DNA of 64,000 nt from Neoscytalidium dimidiatum (GCA_037367355.1 CM074704.1:310001-374000); one strand, 5' to 3'. Shown: positions 21,600-33,278, counted from the stretch's first letter. Numbers and translations are program-made. The notes: a model not told the origin generated them from the sequence alone.

Positions 21600-23756
21600 A
21601 TGCCGTCAGACCACAGTACGGCATCTTCGCCGTCGTCAAGACGGGCGACCAGAAGCAGGACCGTGTGAGCCCCCACTCTACACGGCCCGCGGCATCAACC
21701 CGTACCTGATTCCGCATGCGCTCTCATCAGCTGTTCGTTCTGCCGCCAACGCAAAGTCGGCTGCGACCGACAGCTTCCCCGGTGCGGCTTCTGCGTGAGT
21801 AATAGAGTTGAATGCCGCTACACCTCCGGTAATAGACGGCCCGGCCTCCGTGCCGGCTACGTCTCCCAGCTCGAGACTCGATTAGGTACAGAGCAGTGAC
21901 AAAGCCTGCCCAGACCCCAAGCTGCTGACAAGGCCCCCGCAGGCGAGCTGGAGGAGCGAGTGCGGAATCTGGAGCACGGCCACGTTCCGAACCTCGAGCA
22001 GTACACCCCCTCGGACGAGTCATCCCAGAACTACGCTGCATCCGCTACGCACGCTGAAACTGCCGTGGTACATGCCTCAGCTGAGATACAGCAGCAGCCC
22101 AGCCCATCCGCAACTTCCACTGGACATGAGCAGGCCTTCACAGTATACAACTTGCTTTCTCTTGCGTTGGCCACCGAGCTATGCGACATCTGGTTTGAAA
22201 CTTACCATCCGTGGTTCCCTATATTGCATCAGCCTTCCTTGTCAGAGGAACTGCGCGCATCGCCTGATCTATCTCATTGCACCCACCTTCTCACCATCAA
22301 AGCCATAGCCGCAGTCACCATCGCCCATGCACGCTCATTAACGGCTCCTAGCGAGCAACTCCGAAGATGGTCCAAGGAACTAAGAGATCAGGTTCTTGTT
22401 GAGGCCGTTGAGCAGTCTTCTCTGTACGCTATCCAGGCTTTGCTGATTCTATCCAACTTGGAGTGCGGTGAAGGGAGAACGTCTAAATTTTGGAATCTGA
22501 TAGCTTTATGCAAACGGTAATCCAGAGTATCGAGAGGTCTGCATTCTCACTAACATGTAACAGAATGACTCTACAGCTTGGTTTACGGGACTATGTGGTC
22601 AATCAAGGCAACGACTTTGGCGGCCGTCCTACAATTCCTCCTCGCCTGCTTCCGCTACCCTGCACTATCATCGACCGGGAAGAGCGTATCCGCGCCTATT
22701 GGATGACCGAACTGCTCGATAGTATCTCAACGCTGGGCGCTGGCTGGAACAGCACCATCTCGCCGCCACCCGACGTCACTGCCGTCCTGCCGTGCAGCGA
22801 CTCGATCTGGGCCTTCCCCGAACACATCATCAACATCTGGTCCATAGGCGAGTTTCATTTCTCGTCAGCTTTCTCTCTCTGCATCATTCTGAGCACGAGC
22901 GAGCTGTGGCACGTCCACCGCTTCCTCCAGCAGTCCTTCGACCTCCGGATCTACGAGCAAAAGAGCCGCTTCCAGGCCGAATCTCAGCAAATCGACGAGC
23001 GCCTGACCACTTGGCGCGCCGAATTCGTCGCCGCCGTCTACCGCCTCATCAACACCGAGCACGCTCACGAGGAACGCGCCGAGATGGACCCCAACATCAT
23101 CCTCACGAACTGCATACTCGACGGGTACGCCCTCCGCTCTTCTTCTCTCACTCTTCTACCACCACTCCTCCTCTCCCACTATCTCCCTCCCATTCTTCTC
23201 CCATCTCTCTCTTCTCCTCCCACACTCTAATCACCACACACCCGTCCACAGCGCCGTCATCGTCCTTTTCCAACGCCTCTCTCCCTGCCCCGCCGGCATC
23301 GACGCTCCCTGCGACCCCTGGCCCTACGCGACAAACCGCTGCATCTACGCCGCCGACGACCTAGCCGCGAAACTGCGCCAAGCCTCCGACGCCGAACTCC
23401 GCGACGTCGCCTCCCCGAACCTCCTGGCCCCGGTCTTCGCGGCGGCGCGCTTCTACCTCGTCTACGCCAAGGCCGTCGGCGCCGAGCTGCCCCGCAACCT
23501 GCGCGTGCTGCTGCGCGCGCTGCGTGTCTGCGCCCGCCGCTGGCCCCAGGCCCGCCGCTTCGAGGCCGTGCTGCAGACCGCCGCCGCCGAGCACCAGATG
23601 CCCGTTTTCATGAGCAGCTTGCCCGTGCAGTTTTTCGATCCGCAGTTTTCGAGCCTGGAGGTGGGCGATGCGGTTGTGGTGGCGGCGGAGGCGTTGGAGG
23701 GTGTCTTGGGGGAGGGGGGAGCGGGTGGGGATGGGATGGCTGGCGCTGCCGAGTGA
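21600..23756 (+). CDS. Zn2Cys6 fungal-type transcription factor
   Basis: Five exons: 21600..21664, 21731..21885, 21943..22516, 22564..23124 and 23252..23756. Introns are 66, 57, 47 and 127 nt, all in phase, giving 619 residues. The zinc cluster is complete: cysteines 23, 26, 33, 40, 43 and 50 in C-x2-C-x6-C-x6-C-x2-C-x6-C, with RQRKVGC in the recognition helix. A linker (RRPGLRAGYVSQLETRL) and a short coiled coil follow. From about residue 140 the protein matches the fungal-specific middle homology region (LCDIWFETYHPWFPILHQPSL, then LEAVEQSSLYAIQALLILSN-like and MTLQLGLRDYVVNQG, RAYWMTELLDSIST). It is a nuclear DNA-binding regulator. The divergent neighbour is a sugar transporter and a flavin monooxygenase gene lies 1.2 kb downstream; either may be a target, which is inference from position. 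Confidence 0.9.
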
Positions 23757-24984
23757 GTCTGGTGGAAGCTTGTTGGGTAGGGGTGGGAGACGGTTGTCTT
23801 GTATGGCTCTTTGTTCTTTATCATGAGACATCCCGCGATGATAGTGTGAAGATCGTAGAAGGCGTGGAGAAGCGATTTTAATGCGGCAGTGTGCATTCGG
23901 ATAGGGCATCACTAAAGTTTTACGGTGACTTCAATATTGATATAATCTTTGACAAGCCTGGTCCACCCTCTGCTATCAACATAGATTTCAATTGGCCTTT
24001 GCTCTTACTCCATTTATCGTCACACTGAATGAACGTTCCATCTACTATAGTAGCGCTTCAATCTCGGCTCATGGCCGGAAACGACGACAATAGCATCAAT
24101 GACTGCCACTACCATCTTTCTGAACGCGGAATGGGTTACCTAAGGCGTGCCCTTTATTGAACTTGCATAGTTCTCTTTAGGCCCGCTTTAGAGTTCACTA
24201 ATGCGCTTCTAATATCTATGCGGACTACTCTAAGATTTTCCAGAGATTGGAAAATGTTCGATCGAGGCAAGAACGCCAATGGATCTATTTTTCGAGGAGA
24301 ATCTGTTTGATGCAGAGGATGAAAAAAGAGACTACCGGTGTCCTAACTGTAAATCATTCGAATCTCTCCAGAACGGCTAGTGGGGATATCTCCTCGGCCA
24401 TTCGGAGTAGTATTCACAACGAGAATAATTTGCGCACATTTTGAGTCGAGAAACCCCGGTAGCCGATCATTCACGGACTGCATGCGGACAACTGTCTTGC
24501 TCGCGAAACAACTCGGTCCTAACGTAAATTGACTACTATTGACATATTGATGATACTGCAAAAGGCGATGTCTGCATCAAACAATGAGACCGAAAGTTAA
24601 CGAGCGAGTATGTCATCGACTGCGGGGATGCAGTTACGAGCCGCCCCGGCCCCTGCAATCCCACGCTGCGACGGGCCATGTCTCCCCGCGGGCCATCGCA
24701 GATCCCCCAACCTTCAGACGTCCGCCATTATTAGGTTTTCTGCAATCACGCCGCACATGGCCCGCACGGTATCAACAGTTCATGATGGCGCCGTTATCAC
24801 ATGCCAGGCGGGGTAGCGACGATAACCCGCATACGAATTCATTACAGGAAGACAGCGCATACCCACCATCGCGTCCGAGTGTTGGGTATAAGATCGCATA
24901 CACCAGAAATCGAATCCCATCGCAGCCATCGTCTTCCCTACCAGCCTCGAGCATCCACACCGCTCAGTCGCAACACCACCAGCC
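23757..24984. other. Intergenic, possible transposon relic at 23.9-24.25 kb
   Basis: Between about 23900 and 24250 the minus strand shows short coding-like pieces broken by stops, such as TIVDGTFIQCDDKW in one frame and RPIEIYVDSRGWTRLVKDY in another. They could be remains of a mobile-element protein but cannot be assigned. The remainder to 24984 is the promoter of the monooxygenase gene. Confidence 0.3.
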
Positions 24985-27035
24985 ATGCTCGCAACCGCAA
25001 CCGCGACCGCACCCCCCTCCCCCCACGACTACTCCCTCCACCTCCTCCGCCACCCCACCACACCCCCTGAAAAGAAGCCCTCCCCGCACTCCATCCTCTC
25101 CGCTTGGCTGACCGCCTTCGCTGCCGCCCTCGACCACTTGAGCGGCGACGGCAATGCCCACGCCCAGCTCGCTGCCGTCTTCCACCCGGAGTCCTGGTGG
25201 CGCGACCATCTCGCGCTGTCGTGGGACCTGCGCACGCTGCACACGTTGCCGCGCATCGCCGCCTTCGTCGGCGCGCACCAGCCGCGCGCGCGGCTTACGA
25301 AGTTCAAGCTCGTCAACGAGCAGGGCAGGTTCGCGCCGGTGGCGGATGCGCCGGCGGAGGGGGTGGAGTGGGTGGAGGGCATGTTCGCGTTCGAGAGCGC
25401 GTGGGGTACGGGCAAGGGCGTCGTGAGGCTAGTAGAGGGAGCGGGAGGATGGAGATGCTGCATGTTCTATGCGGCGCTGCAGGAGCTGAGGGGCGTGAGG
25501 GCCGCGGTGGGGCATCATCGGCCGCATGGGGGGGACAATTCGCTGGGTGGGGAGGGGAGGGCGAAGGGAAATTGGTTGGATAGGAGAAAGAGGGCGGTGG
25601 ATTTCGTGGATGCGGAGCCGGATGTGGTGATTATCGGGGCAGGTGAGTGGACGGTTCTTGTTTGGCGGCGGTAGAAGGGGCCAGTTCTTCGTTGATGGTT
25701 TGGCTGACGCTTGCGGCAAAATACAGGGCAGGCGGGCCTCAATGTCGCTGCCCGCCTCCAGCACCTCGGCCTCGCTTGTCTCTTGCTGGAAAAGAACGCC
25801 CGCGTCGGCGATAACTGGCGGTGCCGGTACCGCACGCTCGTCACGCACGACCCGGTCCAGTACACGCACATGTACGGCCTGCCTTTCCCGGAGAGCTGGC
25901 CCACCTTCACCCCCAAAGACAAGCTCGGGGACTGGTTCGAGGCATATGCCAGCATTATGGAGCTCAATGTCTGGACCTCCACCACCATCCGAAAGACCGA
26001 GTATTCCGACGCCACCAAAACTTGGACCATCTCCGTCCTCAGAGGCGGCGCGTCCTCCTCCTCCGCTGGAACCCCGCGCATCCTCCATCCCAAGTACGTT
26101 GTCTTCTGCACCGGCCACGCCGGCGAGCCCAAGATCCCCAGCTTCCCCGGCCAGTCCGGCTTCCGCGGCCTGGTCTACCACGGCAGCCAGCACAAGGACG
26201 CCACCGAGACGCCCGTCGCCGATGTCGCCAACAAAAAGGTGGTCGTGGTTGGCACGGGCAACTCGGGCCACGACATCGCGCAGAACTACCACGAGGCGGG
26301 CGCCGCGGCGGTGACGCTCCTGCAGCGCTCGGGCACGTACGTGCTGCAGGCCGACAAGGGTCTGTTCATGCTGCACGAGGGCCTGTACGACCAGGATGGC
26401 CCACCGACCGAGGACGCCGACGTGTACGGCCAGAGCTTGCCGATCCCGGTGCAGTTCGCGCTGAACGTGGGGCTGACGGAGAGGATCAGGGAGAGGGAGA
26501 GGGAGAATATCGAGGGGTTGTCGAGGGCCGGGTTCAAGATTGATTATGGGCACGATGGGAGTGGGATCTATAGGAAGTATGTTACGAGGGGTGGGGGGTA
26601 CTACATCGATGTGGGTGGGTCGCAGCTGATCATCGATGGGAAGATCAAGGTCGTGCAGAGCCCGGACGGGATCAGGGGCTTTGAGCCGGATGCGCTGGTT
26701 CTGGCGGATGGGCGGAAGCTGTCGGCGGACATTGTGGTGTTGGCGACAGGATATGATAACATGCGGACGTCGCTGCGCAAGGTCATGGGCGACGCGGTGG
26801 CCGATCGTGCCAAGGATGTGTGGGACCTGGACGAGGAGGGAGAGGTCAACGCGGTAGGTTCATGCTTTGTCGGACTCTCGTGCATAGACTGTTGCTGACG
26901 TTACTGCAGATGTGGCGTCCGAGCGGTCACCCACGGCTTTGGTTCATGGGTGGTAGTCTGGCTTTGTGCCGGCTCTACTCCAGATTCGTCGCACTTCAGA
27001 TCAGGGCCATTGAGGAAGGGCTTACTGATGGCTGA
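24985..27035 (+). CDS. Flavin-containing monooxygenase with N-terminal NTF2-like domain
   Basis: Three exons: 24985..25642, 25727..26853 and 26910..27035. Introns are 84 and 56 nt, in phase, giving 636 residues. Residues about 35-170 form an NTF2/SnoaL-like domain (AVFHPESWWRDHLALSWDL is its hallmark). The flavoprotein part follows: VVIIGAGQAGLNVAARL (FAD dinucleotide fold, split by intron 1), LLLEKNARVGDNWRCRY, the signature FRGLVYHGSQHKD (monooxygenase motif F-x-G-x3-H), VVVGTGNSGHDIA (NADPH fold) and IVVLATGYDNM. The last exon ends GHPRLWFMGGSLA, typical of the C-terminus. Expected reaction: NADPH- and O2-dependent oxygenation of a soft nucleophile or ketone in the cytosol. Fungi commonly carry this NTF2-FMO arrangement; the substrate is unknown. 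Very GC-rich, so long antisense frames are artefacts. Confidence 0.9.
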
Positions 27036-27340
27036 TCCACGTTATGGCAGAACCAGAGTTGAACTTTTGTACCTATCTATCACAGGTGGTACATCTCCTA
27101 CACTTAGAAAGGTCATAAGCGCAGGATAGATGGTATCTCCGAATCCACTTTACCTTGAAAATCTGTCTGAATGCTTCATTGTCGCCAATCATTTCTATAT
27201 GAAGAGTGCTTAATAGTACATTCCTTTTACCGCCTTAATTCTCCATGCTTGCAGCGTTTGATAATAAGTGCTGATTGCCTTTGTCTTTCTTCTTATATAC
27301 GTAGATCCTACATCTTACTATATCGTATTACCACACCTTT

Positions 27341-27560
27341 CTGCCATCGCATACACTATTGAAGGCGCATACCCACTTTTCTGAAGTGCGAAAATGCTTG
27401 CACCATTGCTTTTCTATCTAAGTTCTCGTATTATTTACATCTTATTGACGTTTTATTAGTTTCTGAATGCGATAATTTAATTGTATTCGCCGGATATCGT
27501 GCCGGCAGATATATATTCCTTTAGACTTGCCAGTCGACCATCGTCCTCCTGATGATCAGG
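27341..27560 (+). repeat. Second dispersed repeat, copy A
   Basis: Two blocks align with 40022..40210. The first shares GCATACAC, ATTGAAG and CATRCCCA around 27347-27374; the second shares TATTCG, AGATAT, GCCAGTC and TCCTCCT between 27484 and 27550. The spacer between the blocks differs in length. Differences include many transitions. Element type unknown. Confidence 0.5.
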
Positions 27561-27884
27561 CACAATCTGGGGGAGACCAGGCTGAGACTTACATTCCGTT
27601 CGGCCTTGGGATTGAGAATCTACGAACCGGCGCCTTGACTCCGTGTCTGCTGTGCCGCATAGGCATTATCCCCGCGTGAGCATTATTTTCGTGTGAGCGT
27701 CCTTTAGATAATGGATTCTGGCTGCTGCTTTGACCGACTCTGTGCGCGCCGCTTTTACATGCGGCTGAATTTCCCCTGTGGGAGTCTCAACTGAGTGACT
27801 TTGCCGATCTTGAAGCTTTGCCGACCGTGAGGCCTTCTGGCCCCCATAATGCTTCTTACCGTGCGGGCCGACGACCTAAGGGAT

Positions 27885-27990
27885 CATGACACCCTTGAAC
27901 CCTAGGATTTAAAACAACACGAAGGACTTGGGTAAACCACTTCTGGTCACCTGCCCGATCAGGCTAACCACTGCGCAAGGCTGGCAACAA
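27885..27990 (-). other. tRNA-like or tRNA-derived relic
   Basis: On the minus strand GCGCAGTGGTTAGCC (27962-27976) closely matches a polymerase III A box (TRGCNNAGYNGG), and about 60 bases later AGGGTTCAAGGG (27892-27903) resembles a B box (GGTTCRANNCC). A full cloverleaf with a paired acceptor stem is not evident. It could be a decayed tRNA gene or the head of a tRNA-derived SINE. Confidence 0.35.
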
Positions 27991-28085
27991 GTCCGACAGG
28001 GATGCGGCACTGCCACCTCCGTTTATAAAATACCGTTTCGATATTGGTTAGTGGCATCTGAAAGGGAAAAGCGCTGCGCTCGGCT

Positions 28086-30056
28086 ATGCGAGCAATGATC
28101 AGGCAGCAGTGCGGCGTTCAGTCAGACAATGTCATGAATCAAACGAGAGCTCCGTCAGGTGAATCTTTCTTCATCTTCAAAATGCCTCAGTACCAGTACA
28201 GTCCCTCGCGAGGACCTGATCCTCTCAGACTGCTCATAATTTCACGCCGTATACTGCGGAACCAGTCGTATACAGAACTGACTCTCGTTCATGCAAACCT
28301 TCAAGACCGTCCACAATACGAATCGGTATCCTACACATGGGGCGACGCTAGAAAAACTAGAAAACTTTACCTCTTGAGCGGAGAGTCCATCCTCATCACC
28401 GATAATCTGCATCGGTTACTGCCTCATCTGTTCAACGCCTGCAAAACCGACCATCTTTGGATCGACCAATTGTGTATTGATCAAACCGATCTTCAGGAAA
28501 GAAATCAGCAAGTGTCTCTCATGGGAGATATCTTCGCCACAGCCCAAAGAGCACTAGTCTGGCTCGGCGACTTTGATAACAGCACTCGAATCGTACAAGA
28601 CGTAATCGCTCAGCTTACACCTCATCCAGAAAAATACGCTTTCCGGCCGATTGGGCTCCTTGAATACAACAATGGACAGCTGGATTCGGACGCTAATTCC
28701 CTTGTCGACTATTTCATGGAACTCTGTGATGGGACTTCAAACCCCCAATGCATTCCCATAAAAGATGAGTCTGGATCTGTCCAGTATTGTTGAACGTGCA
28801 CGAGAAAAACTTCCCAAAGGATCAACCAAACTCTTCGAAAAGTAATGCGACGCCCATGGGTAATTACTTGTACAACCGAACCTTCTATCTCTCCGCTCTA
28901 ACATTTCCATAGTTCTCTAGGTGCTGGGTTGTGCAAGAAGTCCTGCTCTCTGAAGAAGTGAGAATACTCATTGGCCACATCACGCTCTCACCTTACGACC
29001 TTTTGCGAGCCTGGAATGCATTCATATGGTCTGGTGAACAAGTGGGAGCTCTACATGACCTTGATCATGAAGGGTATCGTCAATCTCCAGGCGCACGGCC
29101 GTTCGAATTCATGATGACTTTCTGGGATAAACTTGAGGACGGAGAGTTTTTTACCTTTTCTTCAATCTTGCAAGACATGAGAGCGTGGCTTCTCAGAGGT
29201 TGTTCGAAAGCGTCAGTCCACGAGATCTTATCTACTCCCTCCGAAACATACGTTCGAGCGGGAGAAAACTCGTAAAGCCAGACTATTCGCTGAAGCTTGA
29301 CGAGGTTTATATTGACGCGACCCGTGCGTGCATCGAAGAAAGCGGAGACTTGGACATACTCAGTTGTTGCGACACTGCCGACTTAGTCTCATCGCGAGAA
29401 AAAACATCGAATTTCCCTCTTGGATGCCGGAGTGGTCAAAGCAGATGAATACCATGCCAATTCCATCTTTTGGATTTGCCGCATGTGGCGGGTTCCGGCA
29501 TACGCCTGGGCCGAGATGTGTGCTAAGACAATTAAAAGTGCGAGGAGAATGTGCAGGATACGTTTCAACTCTCTCAAAATTATGTCAAAATTTCTTCACA
29601 GGCGCTATTCTCAGGCGAGGACGGAAGGGAAGAAAGGCATTGAAACGTTTACAGTCGGCGGTTGAAGTTCTGGTGAGACAGCGACCACAGCTGTCATCGT
29701 GGGTTACAGCAAAGGAACTTTATCGTCTTATGAGTTGCAATGGCGTTGACAAACGCGGAGGCGTCCAGAGGGTAATGGAGGAATTCAGTAAGTTGGATTT
29801 TGAGCGGTGTCTTTATCATGGTTTTGATAGGCGCATTGCCGTAAGTGATGGAGATCATCTTGCACTCGTACCATCCTCCTCATTCCGGTATGGTGGCATC
29901 TGGATGCTATACGGTTGTTCTGTCCCGGTAATCCTACGGCACATATCTGATAACGAGTACAAACTTGTTGGTCTCTGTTTCGTTGACGGCATGATGAACG
30001 GTGAGGCAGTTGGTCGGTCTGAGCTGAGAGCAGCAGTGGATATAAACATTATTTAA
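28086..30056 (+). pseudogene. Broken HET-domain gene (third HET gene)
   Basis: A HET protein of about 620 residues is recognisable but is spread over several frames. The HET domain is clear: YESVSYTWGDARKT, LWIDQLCIDQTDLQERNQQ, then DIFATAQRALVWLG. After a frame change between 28765 and 28793 the coding continues to a good intron (28841..28920, donor GTAATG, acceptor CTAG) and WVVQEVLLSEEVRIL. Further frame changes lie at about 29176-29190 (before SQRLFESVSPRDLIYSL) and at the A6 run 29399-29404 (before FPSWMPEWSK). The C-terminal domain IWMLYGCSVPVILR ... LVGLCFVDGMMNGEA is typical of this HET class. No nonsense change is seen, only three indels, so decay is recent or some indels are sequence errors. 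It belongs to a different HET subfamily from the pair at 0.65-8.2 kb. Confidence 0.75.
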
Positions 30057-30724
30057 GTGCTGGGCTGTTTATTTGTATTTAATTTTATTTCATGTTTGAT
30101 ATAACAGGACCGGGGACATGTGTATTTCTTTAAACAAGGAAAGTTGAAGATTGCAAGGTATGTGATGCTGCCTATGTATGGTCTACATTGTTCGAAATAA
30201 CCCATACTAGACAGGTAGGATGTAGCGAAGTAATCGATAGGCCGGCTCAACCATATATGTCAGTGGTACTTAGCACAAAGGCCTAAGAGCATTACGTGTA
30301 CTATTATCACACGGAATATGGCATTGAATAAGCGTGCTCGGCCACGGGCAATGAACGTCGGAGGGACTTTGGAGTTGTGAACTAAGATTAGCGTATTTAT
30401 AAACCTTTTGGAAAACTATCTCGATTTCTACGTTTGAACGTCTAGTTTGGGGTTAAGCTCTAACGAATGGGAGGGGGTGAAGGCATAGTTTGCGCAACAA
30501 CAGACTGCAGTGCGAAGGCTAGGACGCGCTTCTAATCAACAGGCTATTCGCGGACAGACTTGGAAGATGACAGGAATCGGCTCAGGATGCTAGAGTGAAA
30601 TTTGACGAACTGTTAGCTATGACCATGTCCTCGTTCATGTAATTTAAAGTTTGTATTTAGAACACCTCGCACTTCCAGTTTTAACAACTGAACAAGTTTC
30701 TTGGATGTCCTGCCCTTCAGTATT
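30057..30724. other. Intergenic, nothing recognised
   Basis: This stretch lies between the 3' ends of two convergent broken genes. It is AT-rich just after 30057, and I see no coding or RNA feature. Confidence 0.4.
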
Positions 30725-32051
30725 TCAGTCCGACTGTTCTTCGTCCGGTGCGTCAGACAATCTTCCGCTCGGTAGTTTGCGCCGCCTGTCTTGCGGGTTT
30801 TTCGGGTTCAGATATGCCCCTTGCTCAACCGTTTGCCCGCTCGCATCTTCCACCGCATCCGTCCTCTCTGCCGTTGTCTCGTCATTCGGGCCCTCTTCCG
30901 TCACCAGCGGGGAACAGGGGCCCTGGAAGGGCTCATCAAGAAAGTCTCGGAAGTACCGAGAGTTGCGAGTTCTCAAAGGAGCCACAAAAATCTCCTCACT
31001 GGACTGGCCAGCTTCCACGACCACGTTCGGTGGAAGGTCTCGAAGCTCAGAATCGCAGATGATTGGAACGGTTGATTTTTGATATGAAGCTGCAGGAGGG
31101 GGAGGAGGCGGAGAAGGCGGAGAGCTTGTTGATAGAGAGCCTACTTGGATGGGGCCACTAGGGTCCCTCGGTTGGCGTGTGCTACCTTCATCTGGTGTCG
31201 GTGGCCGACTTGAACTACGTGAAGATGAGCCACGGTGGGATCTCAATTGTCCACGTCGTTGGTTCGCTTCTTCTTCTAACCGCTTGTCGATGATTTCAGA
31301 GATTACGCGCATGCTGTGCTCTAGGTCCTGTGATGGTTGCAATGTCTCCGGTAAGAGGTTCCGCTTGCGCCCTTCGTTTGAAGCGAGCTTGCATGAGAGT
31401 CGCGCTGCTTGGACTTCGCGCTTGAGGATCTTCCTGCAGGCTAGCTTAGTATGATTCCCTGAAATGGATATTTTGCGAGTCTACTTACGCACGGTTTTTT
31501 GCTCGTCTGTAATCAGCTTCCAGCTGGGCAAGAGCCTCCTCTGTACCAGGTCACCATTCATGTCGCAGCCTCTCAATTTCAGTCCGTATCCTTTGAAGCT
31601 CCAACAGCACGGCATTGAACCCAGCAGAGCTTACGAAAGTCATGATGGACATCTTCACCTGATCGAACTCAACGCACAACGCCAACACCTCTTTCTCCGT
31701 GAGATACCACCGGAATTTTGCCATCCTGCACTGCCAAGCGGACCGTAGCTCCCGATGATCAAGAAACCCGACGTCTTCAAGGAGATTCTGCATCTTGTAG
31801 ATTAGAATTCTACCCTTCTTGATAATTGGATCCCGCACGTCCGCGTTCCTGTTCAGCTGCGCGCCCTGAGACGACAGGACCTGGTCGAACTGTACGAGCA
31901 GGTGGCCGAACTTGGTGACTTCCATTTGCGTGACGTATGCGTCGCGGTCTGCGATGCGCATCGTGCGGATGCAGCGTGCCAGCTCTTTGCCAACCTTGCT
32001 AACGAGGCCGGCCATGCCAACAACAGCGCGAACTGTGCCGACAATTTCCAT
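30725..32051 (-). pseudogene. Broken gene with fungal STAND-type N-terminal domain
   Basis: ATG 32051 opens a 166-codon frame whose start (MEIVGTVRAVVGMAGLVSK then VGKELARCIRTM) matches the helical N-terminal domain found on many fungal STAND/NLR-like and related proteins. The frame meets TGA at 31551-31553, but coding continues in the same frame (GTEEALAQLEADYRRAK) to a strong donor (GTAAGT at 31489) and an acceptor before ILKREVQAARLSCKLAS. The phases across that intron disagree by one base, which a lost A in the A5 run just before the donor would explain. The second exon is a Pro/Ser-rich disordered tail ending at 30725. One nonsense change plus one homopolymer indel make it non-functional as read. 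No NTPase domain is present in either part. Confidence 0.55.
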
Positions 32052-33278
32052 TTTCAAGACGACCTCATTTCTCTTTTGTCTCTATTTGAAGAGAGGATGC
32101 GAGCTCCGGGCCGACCGAGACGCGCCTTTATGTCTGCCTCTCGCACGAGGCTGAATTTCAGCCTGGGGGTTACTATCTAAGCGCAGCAGGATCCGCCTTG
32201 CCGCGCGGCGGGGAAGATAGCGGAAATTCGCAGTAGACAAATAGGATTGGATGTAAAGACAGCGGATTATGCGGTCGGCTGAATGGAGAATGTGCGGTGC
32301 AGAACTCTTGTGCGTGCAGATAAATGTTTGGTTACTGAAGCGAAGTGGAAGATGGAGCTAACGTATCAAATTCTAGCAATTCATTCGATTCCATACATGG
32401 GTGAAGTGCACTGCTGCGCATGTACATCCAACGGCTGCGCTCAAGATACATACGCCGTTCGGCGTAAGTACAGTACATGCACCGTGCTGGATATGCCTTC
32501 AAGGCGAGTTTCCGCAAAGCTTAATGCCTTGCAGTCAGCCTCAAGCATTAATACCATCTCATTCATTATGGGTACCGTGTTATCGTAGGTAATTATTGGC
32601 GTGCAACAATTAATACATTTAATGGGTTATTCGACCTTCATCCCAGGGGAAATTGCCGTTCAGTCCTTCTGGACAGCGACCAGCACATTACTCGTTCAGT
32701 TTGCTTCGTTTGGCACTTGTGGTGAAACCCCCAACTATTGAATTTTTTTTTACTTGCCTTCCAAAAGAACACCTACAGGTCAACCTCGGACTGCCATGTA
32801 TGGCTAGGAGACGGTTCAAGTATTTCTTTTAAAGGCTTCTCGTTGTTGATATGGGACTATGGTTGACACTACTTGTCGAAGTTGCTGGTGACCCTTTGGA
32901 GAGGCAATCAAATGCTGGTTCAAGATTCCGCTATTTCTCACAGATCTGCTTCTGTGACGACAAACTTCTTGCGGGTCGCTCCCTTTGCATTCCTTCCGTG
33001 TAAGACGGTACTAGGCGCTTGAACTGCGCCATGTAGAAGCAAATCACCAGTCAGAGCACCGTGCTATGAGCGCTACATAAATCAGAAATGTTGAAGGCGC
33101 TTTCACCTTTTAGAGACCATCTGGACCACCATGAGGTGGTGCCATTATCTCTCGCGACTAGGTACTCAGTGTACCGGCAAGTGCGTTAAAAAGCGCGAGA
33201 GTGTTTGTTGAGTGGAACGAGCGTCGAGCAAACGAGACTTCAGCCCTGCTTTCGATCATTCTTCAGTCTTCCCGAATC
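32052..33278. other. Divergent intergenic region, nothing recognised
   Basis: This stretch lies between the starts of the STAND-type relic and the secreted-protein relic. Only short unrelated open frames are present. It should contain former promoters of both. Confidence 0.35.

Larger units (their letters stand above)
27036..28085. other. AT-rich intergenic region with repeat and tRNA-like relics
   Basis: No gene is supported. From 27170 to about 27560 the sequence is AT-rich and contains one copy of a dispersed repeat. From 27890 to 27990 a tRNA-like segment lies on the minus strand. The last 80 bases are the 5' flank of the broken HET gene. Confidence 0.4.

Noticed and set aside
25429..26553. 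Long antisense frame over the monooxygenase gene
   Set aside because: Shadow of a GC-rich coding exon; the sense strand has complete FMO motifs.
9899..27035. A secondary-metabolite gene cluster (SnoaL-like, regulator, transporter, monooxygenase)
   Set aside because: No backbone enzyme (PKS, NRPS, terpene synthase) is present, and the SnoaL-like gene is 9 kb from the rest with unrelated genes between.
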